A DNA stretch of 64,000 nt. It comes from Labyrinthula sp. Ha (taxonomy: Eukaryota > Sar > Bigyra > Labyrinthulida > Labyrinthulaceae). The DNA is taken from NCBI GenBank assembly GCA_015227615.1, contig JAALGZ010000008.1, positions 682,001 through 746,000 on the forward strand, read 5' to 3'. The notes below the pieces were generated by a model that saw only the letters and a program-made list of their open reading frames with translations, did not search any database and had not been told where the DNA came from. The position numbers were made by a program, and so were the translations under genes. Below are positions 19,380-30,204 of the stretch, piece after piece; within the stretch, counting starts at the first letter, position 1, and the number at the start of each line of letters is the position of its first letter.

Positions 19380-21100
19380 AAAAATTTCGAGATCGGCAAA
19401 ATATTGGTGGAGAAGAAACCGAGCCAGAAAAACAAAAAAATTAGTTGACTTTCACCCAGCGACAGTGCCAAAAGAATCTTTGAAATCTAATTATTCAGCT
19501 GTTACTGCTCTCAGCTTCCAAGGGATCAAAGAATGACTCAATCAAAACTCTTCCCAGAAATGGGCAAATCAAGACCGTTTGATCTATAACTAATAGTATG
19601 CCGGAATTTTGTAGCATAACGATACGTGTGCCTCAACTACATCCCTCTCTTGATTTCAGTGGGACTGGTTCCCTTGAAAGATTAAAAGCAAAAAGAATTT
19701 GTTTCAAATCCCAAAATATTTTTTTTTCAATAGTTAATCTGCATGGGATTTTTGGCACAAGTTTATGCAGTTACAACGCAAGTGTTTAAGGTGCTTTGAA
19801 AAGGCTCGACAGACTTGTAGAGCCGATGGCAGTACTTGGGAGTTTATAATTTCATCGACATTTAACTTTAACTTACTTTTCTCGTTGATGTTAAGGTTAA
19901 ATTTTAATATATGGGGAAACTCAACACCAAGATGAACAAATTTATGTTTTTTAGGTTCTCGAGTTCCACATCTCCCAAGAGGATTTGACTCTATGTACGT
20001 ATGCTGATAACTCGGGCTTCTGGGTATGTCACAACTCAAGATTGGAATCTTGTCTCCACTAAGGAAGATCCATAAGATTAGCACTAATGATTTTACATTG
20101 TTGGCCAAACCTGTTGCTGGTTTGAGTGCTGGTCAAGCAAATGAACAAAAGAAGTAATCTTCCCATTCTTCAATACTAGTGTCTTAACTGGGTCTATAAC
20201 TTCTAAAGAACAAAATATTAGCGTGGATTCTTGCTCTATTTTTGCCTTGGAAAACTGAAATCAACTCATTGCTGCAGCGAAGGATGGTTTTCCTGTCTTG
20301 TTCAGAGACGTGACTTTTGTTTTTGTCCCGGTTCGAGACACAATCTTATCAGCCAGATCTAATCTGATTACTGTGCTAAGCTCGATGAACCGTAGAGATT
20401 TAGCATAACCGGTATTTTAAACCCAAGCATCTTATCTAGATTAGCTTAAAGGAGGAAAGCTAAATCCATACTTGTAGCAAAAGCGAAGATGTGAGGGTGA
20501 TTCATGGCATCAAATGCACATATGAGAGGAATAAATATAGAAAAAGTTCTTGCAGGATTGCTTAAAACATTATAATTTACTTGGACTTTCTGGTTTCCGT
20601 GTTGTCGACCAGTGACCATTATCTCGATTCACTGTCCTCTTCCTCCCTTTTCCTGGATGTTTTTGGAGCCCAACAAAACCTAGAAAAGCTTATACGCTCC
20701 TTTAAAGTTTTTATTTACCATGCTCAAGGGCCCTGATGGAGCCGAAATTTGATATTGTTTACTTGGACTAAATTTCCAAAGTAATGGGTATACACAGAGT
20801 TAGATTATTAGCGTTTGCAGTGAGAGCTAAAATGTATTACTGGGGTTTATCCCGGTGAATGGACTAATTCTTCTGTGGTTTGGCATAGTTTCATGTTGCT
20901 GGGAAATGACGTTTCTCACAATCGGAAAAAATTAACAGGGTTTTGATTTTTTTCTTGGTTACTTATCAACGTTTACCGGAAAGCCACCACAAGGTGCTTA
21001 TTCCCACCATGGATATAAATGACCCAGAAAAGCAACACATGTGGTTGATAAGCCTTTATGTACTTCAGGGGGCGAATACCATGTCAGTTACAGCACATTA
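19380..21100 (+). mobile_element. Possible Ty1/copia-like fossil, plus strand
   Basis: Heavily decayed. The best trace is a match to the copia gag-pre-integrase signature (PGSRHNLIS, near 20330-20355), with a weaker pre-integrase-like stretch around 20520-20570. The region is richer in G+C than its surroundings. No long terminal repeats were recognised and no frame is intact. It is broken many times over and looks old. The family assignment is tentative. Confidence 0.3.
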
Positions 21101-21189
21101 TACCACTATTTTCACTTAGTAAACTTGAAACCGATTTGTTTTCGCACATTCCTTTTCATAAATTCTTGGGAAGTGCTGCGTGGCATCTA

Positions 21190-21657
21190 GGGGTCAGATT
21201 TGATTTATTGATAATTTATCGATAGGAAAGTTGCCAGGATTCTTCTTATGGATTGATTCTGATGATTTTCCAACCATTTTGCTTGATCATTAATAATCAA
21301 TTTATTATCAATAAAGTTCTGGGCCACACGACGTTGGGCCAAATGACCTGAAAATTCTTATCTCGTCTTTGTACCGTATGAAAATACATATAGAAAGGGA
21401 ATACAATCCGGCAACAAACCGGGAGCTGGGGAAATGTGGGCTATGCGACCTATTTATTGAACGATTTGAGGCGGTGCAACAATGCAACGAGAATTTTATG
21501 ATCATTTGGCCCATCCTCGTGTGGACCAATTTACTATAGATAATAAGGTGATTATCAATTATAAACCAAAATGGTTTGGAAATTATCAGATTCAATCAAT
21601 AAGAAAAAATTGGCCAGTTTTTTTATGATAAATTATCAATAAATCAAATCCGATTCC
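21190..21657. repeat. Foldback (MITE-like) repeat, best-preserved copy
   Basis: 468 bp. The first 30 bases (GGGTCAGATTTGATTTATTG and on) are almost exactly the inverse of the last 30 (ending AAATCAAATCCGATTCC), and arm similarity continues inward for about 100 bp. TA lies directly on both sides (21188-21189 and 21658-21659), suggesting TA target duplication as in Tc1/mariner-type MITEs. Landmarks are GGGCCACACGA, TTGGGCC, ACCGTATGAAA and TGGCCCATC. No coding capacity. Confidence 0.82.
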
Positions 21658-22677
21658 TACATACTACTAAATGCTCATCACTCAAACTAAGTACTCATAA
21701 AGTTACAATAATTCCAAGAAAACAACATCTTATGATTTGATATTAAGACAGCACACTAAATGTCTCTTTCTTAGGAAAATAGTTTCGATATATTCTTATT
21801 TCATATTGACATTTAGATAGGAACAACTGTTGAAATCCTCTTAATTTCATGCCACACAGGAAGCTACTACCTCATACATTGTATTTTCTTTGCCAATGTA
21901 TTCTTCAACAGAACTTTAACTTAGGATTTTTCCACAGTTCTCCCATGAAGTAAGTGCAAGTTTTAGTGATAACAAAAGAGCCTGTAATCAGTTCCTTCCT
22001 GGAGGAATGGTGCCGATCTTCTTCCTAAAGAATGCCAACTGGATCAGGTTTAAGCTCATGTGGCATAGCATACGAGAAGACTTTAGGAATTTTATACCCA
22101 GTTTACTTAGTTAGATAAAAATTACCCAAGAAAATATCAAGGTTTTATTAATGATTAGAACATCTTAAACTTCGGGGCTGTTGCAGTAATTTAATAGTGC
22201 ACAATGCTAATTTCTAAGCTTGTTTCTCACCTTACAATCATCAAACTCCGGTCGCATTTTTCTCGTAACTAGGTCATTGAGATTACTCTTCAAAGAAACG
22301 CATTAAGAATTTCTTCAAGCCTTAGCTCGATTAAGTATAGCTATTACCATTTCAGTACTCTGGTCCTTCTAACTTCCATACTATGATCCTGCAAAAAGCG
22401 AATTCAGTTCAAATATCCCAATCAATGCCAAACTCTTACATCCATTGCAATAGAACTGGATATAACTGGTAAGAGATAACTTAGATCAAGATGAATTACA
22501 CCACCTTTTCTTAGAAAGAGATGGTAGTAGATGCCTCCACTATGACAACATCGGCTGTGCTATGAAAAACGAATCTATAACGTAGCTGTATTTTTTAGTT
22601 ACAGCCTAATTAAACCTATGTTAACAAAATGCTACAAAGCAAACCTGTACAAGAGCTTTCACTAGGAAAAAGTTGAG

Positions 22678-23775
22678 TTAGTCAAAAAAGGGCGGCATTG
22701 GGCTTTCTAGAGGCATAAAATGAATCCTGTTTTCACACAAATATTCCTTGAAACTCCCAGTCTCATAAGTCAATGTAAACACCTGAAACTTTCTGCATCC
22801 GTTCCGAGTTTGCAGATCAAGAATCACACTGTTGCACAATTCCATTTCCACAGGCATTATCAAATCTTCATTAGCAAAGGAACTATGTTGTACTTCAACT
22901 GCATACATGTTCATATACTTCATCACTGCTTCTTCAGATCCAAGTAGAGATATAACATTGCTTCCTGCAGGAAGTACTCCATTTACACTCTGCGCCAATA
23001 CAAATTCTAAATGTTCACTTGAGTATCCAAACATTGCTTCAAACTCCGCATTCACCTCATATTTTATATCTAAAGATAACAAATTCTCACTGTCTACTCC
23101 TTTACTGCTTTGTTTAAAACTTGGATAATTTGCGGCTGCATCTAAAAGAAAAGGACTATATCGCAAGCTGGAATAATTTGAAACTAATTTTTGCTTCTTC
23201 TCCAATTCATTACCACGATAAAACTGCTTTTGCAAAGTTTCAAGCACTCCAGAATATGTCAATCCTTTTTGTGTGACAATTTCAGTAAATGTGTTAACTG
23301 CATGGGTAAATGTTCCATCATGTTTCGCTCTATATGCTAAATGATTTCCTAATTGATATAGCATAGCAGCACAAAAAAAAGAGCTTAAATCACTGCAAGG
23401 AACAGAAGACAGGGCTTCAGAATTGTTTGAAACTTCTCGAGTGAAGAATTCAAGAAGTTTCCACGATAGATGCTCTTTACCAAAAATTTGAAAATTGACA
23501 GAAAATATACAAGGTTCTGGGGAATTAAGAGAGAGAAACAGATTCTGAATCAGATCCTTTTCAGTTTTTGTAAATTTGTTGGATAAGTTCTTTTTCTTCT
23601 TTGAAGTTTTTCTTCCACGCTTTTTAGGTGGGTCATAGAAACAAGTTTCACCTTGGGAGATACATCTCGTACAGACTGGTTGCAACCTATCACACTTTTT
23701 CTTTTTTTTTCTACAGCTGGAGCATGCCTGCTGCAGTTTCGGGCCATAGGATTCAACCCTTTTTTCATCCGACAT
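22678..23775 (-). CDS. Zn2Cys6 + PAS-like transcription factor, paralogue C
   Basis: 365 aa, single exon, same architecture: Cys at 18, 21, 28, 35, 38 and 45 (ACSSCRKKKKKCDR), a very basic linker (KKRGRKTSKKKKNLSNK), the shared middle region (EHLSWKLLEFFTREVSNN; RAKHDGTFTHAVNTFTEIV), and a PAS-like C-terminus (FEAMFGYSSEHLEFVLAQS, NGVLPAGSNVISLLGSEEAV, CRKFQVFTLTYETGSFKEY). Overall similarity is high to both A and B. It is the upstream-most member of the array. The CGG/CCG cluster lies about 200-255 bp upstream of the start codon. Confidence 0.86.
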   Translation of the reverse strand: MSDEKRVESYGPKLQQACSSCRKKKKKCDRLQPVCTRCISQGETCFYDPPKKRGRKTSKKKKNLSNKFTKTEKDLIQNLFLSLNSPEPCIFSVNFQIFGKEHLSWKLLEFFTREVSNNSEALSSVPCSDLSSFFCAAMLYQLGNHLAYRAKHDGTFTHAVNTFTEIVTQKGLTYSGVLETLQKQFYRGNELEKKQKLVSNYSSLRYSPFLLDAAANYPSFKQSSKGVDSENLLSLDIKYEVNAEFEAMFGYSSEHLEFVLAQSVNGVLPAGSNVISLLGSEEAVMKYMNMYAVEVQHSSFANEDLIMPVEMELCNSVILDLQTRNGCRKFQVFTLTYETGSFKEYLCENRIHFMPLESPMPPFFD

Positions 23776-23971
23776 TTCTCTTTATCTATTCTGGCTTGAA
23801 TAAAGGTATTAACTGGGTTAAAATAAACTAATTAATTTTGGACCGAATGTGGGCCTTGCTTTAGTAACTTATGGAAATTTGTTGAGTTAACTTGCTATCT
23901 CCTTCTATCTTCATCCAATAAAAAGCGCTGAAATTTTCTCAGTAATCCCATATTGACAAAAGGCATTGGCC

Positions 23972-24030
23972 CGGAACAACTTCGGAGAAATACATTCTGT
24001 CAAATTCCGACTGAAAGTGCGATATTTCCG
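23972..24030 (-). promoter_or_regulatory. CGG/CCG triplet cluster upstream of paralogue C
   Basis: CGG at 23972-23974 and 23983-23985, CCG at 24007-24009 and 24028-24030. First-to-second spacing (11 bp start to start) and second-to-third spacing (24 bp) equal those upstream of paralogue B, and the last differs by one base. The block CAACTTCGGAGAAAT is identical in both, while flanking sequence has diverged. Interpretation as a Zn2Cys6 binding region is inference. Confidence 0.45.
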
Positions 24031-26719
24031 AATGAGAAGAAATAATTCTTATCAACTCGTAGGCTTTAATATTTTTACACAAAATATATTCTGATCCACT
24101 GCCAATTGATTTCTTTGTAAAGTCTCTTTGTAAAAAGACACCAAAAGATGTATTTGTTAGTTCTTTCTTTCCCTATGAGTACAAACAAACCTAGTGAACA
24201 TTAAAATTTCTAGTAAGACTTCCTTTTCTCGTTATAACTGGGTTCATAATTTTATAAGAGCGCTTTTATTTCCAGATTCTTCTTCCCGGACACTAAATTA
24301 GATATATGGGACGTAAAAAGGATAGGACATATAATTTAAAACTAGTACTTCAGAGGCAAGAAAGTAGAAAATAAAGGAGAAAGATATATTCACTTTGAAA
24401 TTAGGGAAGCAGTGTCAGCATAATGGATTTCCTTCGTAAAATATCTTGGTACCTAACTCAATTGCGAAGTTTTAAAGCGATAGAAAAATGGAATGAGATC
24501 TTTCTACAGTTTTCATTTCGAAAAAGATGTCGAGTAGATTCAAGAGGGAATCGTGACACTTCTGGAGTTATATCTACTAATGCACAGAATCAAAGGGCTT
24601 CTATCATTCTAAAAGTTTTAAAATATATAGGGCAAGAAATATAATGAGCCAAATTTTGCCTGTCGCCGTTTTAAAAGTTTTTCTGAAAAGTTATAACTTT
24701 GAACAAAGCAGTTACTCTATTGTGAATTGCAAATCCCTTCAGGATCAAGCAAGACATGTAAAATAATATTGTCCAAAGGAAAAATGGTGCAATTACTTGG
24801 TAAAACTTAAAATTATGTAAACTATTGGCATTGATGTAGTAATTGTCTCAGTAGAAAGATTATCATCTGAGTTGTGGCTAAATGAAGAATAAGCTCCAAC
24901 TTAGGATAGCTTGTTCACTCATGCCAGAACCTTGAGGAGAGTGGTGTTGACTATGCACATTCAATATAACGCTTAGAGACGTACACAAACTACCAATTTT
25001 AGACATTAAGGTTATTTATTTGCAGCTTAACTGAACCAACTGGTGATCAGTAAGAAAAAACAAAATATAACCCTAAATGTTTTACTGAATGGCGTTCGTA
25101 CCAATTAAAGCATTTATATCCACTTTGGATTGATTTTAGTTTTGATACCATTTAAAGACTCCACAAGAGAATCAATTCTGATAGAGTAATCTCACTTTAA
25201 AAATGAAATGACAATACTCTTAGTAGCTGCTGTGGAAGGTCTCTTCATTGTCCCCTAGACTAAGAAATTTTATTAGTCAGATAGGTTGAACTAAAGCATT
25301 CGATTACATAATAGCACTAGGCAGGTTTTCATATTTTTATTTCAAAATCGGATCCTTTAGGGACTATGTATAATTGCCCTTAATATCTGAAACTGCTGCA
25401 AAGAAAATAAATACTGTTAGAAGGTTACGCTGAAGATCAAGACCATTAGTCGTGGCATCAGCTTTGTACTAAGTTTTGTTCAAAGGTCGTAATATTGAAT
25501 CTGTAGACCAAAATCAATGGCACGCTAGAGGGGATAGTTAGAGTTGCATACTAAATTATTTACGGCTTATTGCAAGATATTAGACCAATGAATTGTGTTT
25601 TCTCTCAAGTTTAAGGTGTTCTGCAACACGAAAGTTTGAAGATATGACTGCATCTAAGTCTGTTCCCTTTAAATAGCCCTTAGCTCTGAGTCATCTGATT
25701 AATACATGTGCAGAGTCAAATAAAGCTTTAACGAAGTATTATGTAATTTACCCAAATTATTTTACTTTGTTGATGTTGTCTCTACACACTCTAGGTTTAA
25801 GTCACAAAAAGTTTTTAAACAATCTTGGAAAAGATTGGTATGAAGTTACGATATTTTTTTGCTTGAAGCTAACTTAGACGTTCGATTAAGCACAATTAGC
25901 AGATATGTTCTATTTTTTCAATAATATTCATATGAAGGGGTGGGAGTTAACTTATTGATTATTTATCCATAAAAAAATTGGTAATATTTTCTTATTGATT
26001 GATTCTGATAATTCTCCAATAGTTTGATTGATTATTGATATTTATATGATTATCAGAAATAAATTAAGCAACACAGCCATTTACCCAGCGACTACAGAAA
26101 TTATAGTTCATTTTGCAATCGTATGATAATTTCCTAACACAGGGTAAATAGCCTTGTTTCATCTTATTATCGGATTATTACTTGGCCATACAGTCTTTTT
26201 ATATGAATTTTTATACAGTACATAAAAATGCGCCTTTTGTTGCCACCTTTTCCAAGACCACATTGCCCAATCTATTATTGGTAACCAATTGATAATCAAA
26301 TCAAAATCATTTGATAAAAATAAAAATCCCAATGCTTTTATTGATAGCCAGGCCAGAATAGTTACGCAATAAAAATTGAAAATTTTTATCAAGTCTAACC
26401 CGTAGTCATATCCCGTGGCATGGGAAGTGATTTGTGGCGGTTTCCTCAAAGAAATTTTTGCACTGCCAGTAATAAGTTGTATAATGTCATTTAGAAAACT
26501 GTATCCGGAGAAAATATACTGCTTTCACAAAACAATAATTTAAAATTTAATGACTGTGCTATACATAAAAGAAAATAAATATTTGCAAACTAGAATGAAT
26601 CACAGAAGGTATCCTTTTTTTTCACTAAACACAAAGCCCAGTAAACCAAAGAATAATCATAATGGGACATTACCGTGGGTTTGGGCAACTTTCCAGCTAT
26701 TCTAAATTTAAAACAACTG
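24031..26719. other. Intergenic, one foldback repeat
   Basis: 2.7 kb upstream of the YeiH-type gene. It contains one foldback repeat (25937-26402). A 73-codon ATG frame at 24423-24644 has no recognisable domain and is not called. Otherwise AT-rich and unassigned. Confidence 0.45.
25937..26402. repeat. Foldback (MITE-like) repeat
   Basis: 466 bp. It starts GGGGTGGGAGTTAACTTATT and ends TTTTTATCAAGTCTAACCCG followed by TA. The arms carry the family blocks TTCTTATTGATTGATTCTGA on the left and TTTTATTGATAGCC on the right. The middle holds ATCGTATGATAAT and AGGGTAAATAGCC, matching other copies. Confidence 0.75.
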
Positions 26720-28113
26720 ATGATTCTCCATAAATCTCTTGGCCTCGCGCATAGTCGTATTCGTTCAAGATATAGTCAAGCTGCAACAAAAATACTGCCA
26801 AAATACCAGATTATGTCGTTTTCAACTGAGTTAGAAAAACCAACCATCTCCGAAAAACTAGCTAAAATAGCTCCTGGCCTTGCGGCGTCATTCCTTGTAT
26901 GTCAAACTGGTTTTTTCACCGCTGATATCCTTGGAAAACTTCTTCTTACATATCAAGGTCTTGATTTAACTCTTCCAGAAAATCAAAATATTTCATCTCC
27001 GATTTCTGGAATCCCAATTTCAATTGTTCTCGGTGCTCTTGTCGCAAACTCTCCAATCCTTTCTGAAAGGATGAAATCTAAATTATCACCTGGAACTTCT
27101 TTTTCTACAAAAACTATTCTTCGCACAGGAATCGTTTGCGTAGGAATTAAGCTCAGTGCTTTAGACTTATTTTCAACCGGTTTAGTTGGTCTACCAGCAG
27201 TTTTCACATCTGTAGGAGCTGGATTGGTTTTTATACCTTGGTTTGCGAAAAAACTGAATGTTTCTTCTGAAAAGTATTATTTGTATTCTATTTATTTATA
27301 GAGACCAAAAAATGGGAAGTTTAATTGCGGCTGGAACTTCAATCTGCGGAATCACGGCTATAACGGCACTTGCTCCTGCGATCAAGGCGAGTGAAAAAGA
27401 TGTGGGATTCGCAATAGCTAACGTGGTCGCTTTTGGAACTTCTGGAATGCTTTTTTATCCCTACCTTGTGCCTTATTTATTTGATTCCTCACATCAAATT
27501 GGAATGTTTCTGGGTTTAGCAGTTCATGACACTTCGTAAATAATTTGTTTCGTGTCAAAGTCTAGACAGGTCATTGGATCGGCACTTACCTATAGTACAA
27601 TATATGGAGACGAAACAGCTTTGAGAGTCGCAACAGTAACAAAATTAAGCCGAAATATCCTGCTTGCGGGAGTGATTCCATACTTGAGTTATAAAACTAA
27701 TGTATTCTATTTTATTGTGTAAATTTCATCAGGCTGCTGCAGACTTTGATGCTTCAAAAAAAACGGACGTTGAGCGAACTGGAAGGGAAAAGATGATTTA
27801 TGCTTTTGAGCAAACTAAGAAGTATACTCCAGGTTTTGTTCTTGGGTTTATTGGAATGTCTGGAGTTAGAACTTTGGGTGATCTCGCGTTTGCAGATGTT
27901 GATCAGTGGAACAATTTGGTTAAAGTTGTAGGAGGGACAATAGGTAGTAAATTATGTTTGGGAACAGCACTAGCAGCTGTTGGATTAAGTACAGATGTAT
28001 CAAAACTAAAAGGAGTTGGACCCAAACCATTTTTAGTTGGATTAGCTGGAGCAGGTGTAGTAGGAGGAACTGGATTCTGTTCAACACTTCTTACAGGCTA
28101 TTTTCTACTATAA
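26720..28113 (+). CDS. YeiH/UPF0324 putative sulfate-exporter family, four exons
   Basis: Exons 26720-27273, 27302-27535, 27566-27701 and 27733-28113 with GT-AG introns of 28, 30 and 31 nt (27274-27301, 27536-27565, 27702-27732). The product is about 434 aa with many membrane segments. Family blocks are GIPISIVLGALVANSP, RTGIVCVGIKLS, LIAAGTSICGITAI, GLAVHDTSQVIGSALTYS (continuous only after splicing) and VATVTKLSRN. YeiH proteins are mainly bacterial and annotated as putative sulfate exporters; substrate evidence is thin. The chosen ATG gives MILHKSLGLAHSRIRSRYSQ, rich in Arg/Ser and lacking acids, like a mitochondrial presequence; the frame can be read upstream only from a non-ATG codon. 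It converges on the ZNT9-like gene (44 bp apart). Confidence 0.87.
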
Positions 28114-28157
28114 TAGATAAGCACAAATGAAAAATAACTCTGTCAAAGAGATAAACT

Positions 28158-29576
28158 TCATTTGTTTTGCTTGAAAATATTGTATTTCCTGTAGAAGCTG
28201 ATTTTCTCTCTAGAAACTGCATCTTCAAAGTCTTCTCCGTCAACATTAGGTAGCGCATTTACGTTTACAAATTTAGAGTCTGGTTCTAGCTCAATGTAAT
28301 CACAATTTGGAAAAACTTCTCTCACAGCTAAATCACATTCTCTAATTTCAAGCTCTACTGCTCGAAGGACGTCTTCTGCATAAAAACTGAGCAACATCTG
28401 TGCTTCTTCATTTGTCTCAGAGTTGAAGATCTTATCCAAATACATTGGACTTAATTTCGCCGCAAAATAAGTACCATCAAAATCTACTTCTGCTTTATAA
28501 GAAAATCTTCCTGGACCAATCCACTGAGTTTGAACAACACTGATTTTGTCAATAGCTGGTCTGGATGTAAGAATCTCATGAATACTTTGTGTCACTTTAG
28601 GAGGTACTGAATAACCCAGCAGATACTCCTTATTCAAGTTGATCAACTTTAGCGCTGTGTATCCAAGCATAATTCCAATTGTCATTGAAGCGCTGTAATC
28701 AAACAAAGGGTTCTCAAAGTAGTGCGACAAAAAGATCCCTCCAGAAGCCACAAGTACACCGGTGCAAGCTACAAAATCTTCAAAGATTACAGCTGCAAGA
28801 AAAGGATCCCTAATGTTTCCAAGAAACTTTAGGTTGTTCTTTAATTTATTCCACCGTGTTTCATTTCGATTAAGAACTTCAAGTTCACTGCCTTTCAGTA
28901 AAGCTTTGATTGTTTGAGAAAGTACAACTGCATCAACTAAGAATGATGTACCAAGCACTCCCCAAACTAAAGAACTATCCAAATCTACAAAATTAGAGTC
29001 AAATCCATGAACCGTAAGTGCAGAGTACATATTCGATCCGCTGTGGTACAAACTTAGAAGTGATCCAGAAACGAATGTTCCCATTGCAGAAACCAAGGCC
29101 CAAAAGAAGGCGGCTTTTCCATATCCATATTGATGTTTTTTATCGGGTGATTTAGAAGATTGATGGATTCCAGCAAGCAGGAGAAGTTGATTTGTAGTGT
29201 CTGCAAGAGAATGAAGGGATTCAGAAAACATTGATGAGGAGTTCGTGTTGACCCAAACAAAGAATTTCAGAGTTGTGACAACTGTGTTTCCTATCAGAGC
29301 TCGCACAACTGCATTGTACGAAAGAGAATCAAGGCTATGGGGTGGAGATGACTTTTTTTCGGGTTTGTTTGAAGAGGGCGTGTTTTCCGAGGAAATATAA
29401 CGGGCTTGTTCTAGGAAACGTCTCGCGAAGAGAGGTTGCTGCAGTCCTTTTATCCGTAAGGATTTAGAATAATTTACTTTCTTTGAGCACGGCTTGTAAG
29501 ATAAATTAAATTTTTTCGGTTGATTAAGCAATAATTTTGTTGCTCTCTGAAATGATATTCTTGCAGATAGATTCAT
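28158..29576 (-). CDS. SLC30A9: ZNT9/SLC30A9-like mitochondrial zinc transporter
   Basis: 472 aa, single exon. The N-terminal ~60 residues are basic and Ser/Gln-rich with no acids until late (MNLSARISFQRATKLLLNQP), a good mitochondrial presequence. The cation-diffusion-facilitator core follows: TM1 around 90-109, TM2 with the metal-site HSLAD (H122, D126) in the ZNT9-typical context FSESLHSLADTTNQLLL, GYGKAAFFWALVS, and TM5 with the atypical FEDFVACTGVLVA that distinguishes ZNT9 from classical HxxxD zinc transporters. The cytosolic-type C-terminal domain ends in family-like PNCDYIELEPDS. ZNT9 is known to export zinc from mitochondria. It shares a convergent 3' end with another possibly mitochondrial membrane protein; whether they cooperate is unknown. 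Confidence 0.9.
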   Translation of the reverse strand: MNLSARISFQRATKLLLNQPKKFNLSYKPCSKKVNYSKSLRIKGLQQPLFARRFLEQARYISSENTPSSNKPEKKSSPPHSLDSLSYNAVVRALIGNTVVTTLKFFVWVNTNSSSMFSESLHSLADTTNQLLLLAGIHQSSKSPDKKHQYGYGKAAFFWALVSAMGTFVSGSLLSLYHSGSNMYSALTVHGFDSNFVDLDSSLVWGVLGTSFLVDAVVLSQTIKALLKGSELEVLNRNETRWNKLKNNLKFLGNIRDPFLAAVIFEDFVACTGVLVASGGIFLSHYFENPLFDYSASMTIGIMLGYTALKLINLNKEYLLGYSVPPKVTQSIHEILTSRPAIDKISVVQTQWIGPGRFSYKAEVDFDGTYFAAKLSPMYLDKIFNSETNEEAQMLLSFYAEDVLRAVELEIRECDLAVREVFPNCDYIELEPDSKFVNVNALPNVDGEDFEDAVSREKISFYRKYNIFKQNK

Positions 29577-29842
29577 CTTTGCATGAATCGTTTACATTAT
29601 GATGCGTTGCTATATGCATAAAAGAACTAAGATTTCTCGGTATGTTACAATTAGTTCATAGAGGAGTTTTAATATGGTTACTTTGAGGTAAATTCCCCAT
29701 TCAGGAATTGAGGGTTCTCAATAGTCATTCATGAAACCAAACTAAAAAAGAAAACTCCTTAAAAACCCAATGAGTTTCGTAGAAGTTCAAATGAGTATTC
29801 AATGAAGACTCACTTTACACCCCTAGGTTGAAAGAAGTGATG

Positions 29843-30204
29843 CATTCTGACTTGATGATAACTTATCAACAAAATTTTATCCTATATTTTTTTACTGAAT
29901 GAATTTGATGATTCACTATTTAGTTTTACTAATTACTCATAGCCATAGATTATCAAGACAAGTTTGGGCTACATACCCAAGATATAGTTCATTATTGCCC
30001 CGTACGAAAACCGTAGGAAAAAGAATGATATGATGCCGTAGCATTCTATACCCGGGTTGTTCCAAGGGTATATGACAATTCATTGAAGATTTTTATGGAG
30101 CATGAAATAAATAATTTTTGGATTATATGTCCTAATCTCGCGTTTTCAACCAATACCAGAATAGGAATCAATTGATTCTTGAAAGTATATATCACGTTGG
30201 ATGC
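29843..30204. repeat. Foldback (MITE-like) repeat, decayed
   Basis: It begins ATTCTGACTTGATGATAACT and ends around TATATCACGTTGGATGCC, both degraded versions of the family ends. Internal landmarks are AGTTTGGGCTACATACCC and the CCGTACGAAAACCGTAGG middle block. It is shorter and more diverged than the copies at 21190 and 39856. Confidence 0.55.

Larger units (their letters stand above)
18884..22677. other. Spacer between paralogues B and C
   Basis: 3.8 kb with no intact gene. About 19.4-21.1 kb carries faint Ty1/copia-like traces (separate entry) and 21190-21657 is a foldback repeat. The rest is AT-rich and unassigned. Confidence 0.5.

Noticed and set aside
20325-20345. GGTTCGAGAC resembling a tRNA B box
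   Set aside because: No A box or acceptor stem can be formed around it, and it lies in a region better explained as a decayed copia-like element.
24423-24644. 73-codon plus-strand ORF
   Set aside because: Short, no domain, and not conserved at the corresponding place upstream of the other array members as far as I can see.
26675-26719. Upstream extension of the YeiH-type frame
   Set aside because: It would begin at GTG; the first ATG at 26720 gives a presequence-like N-terminus.
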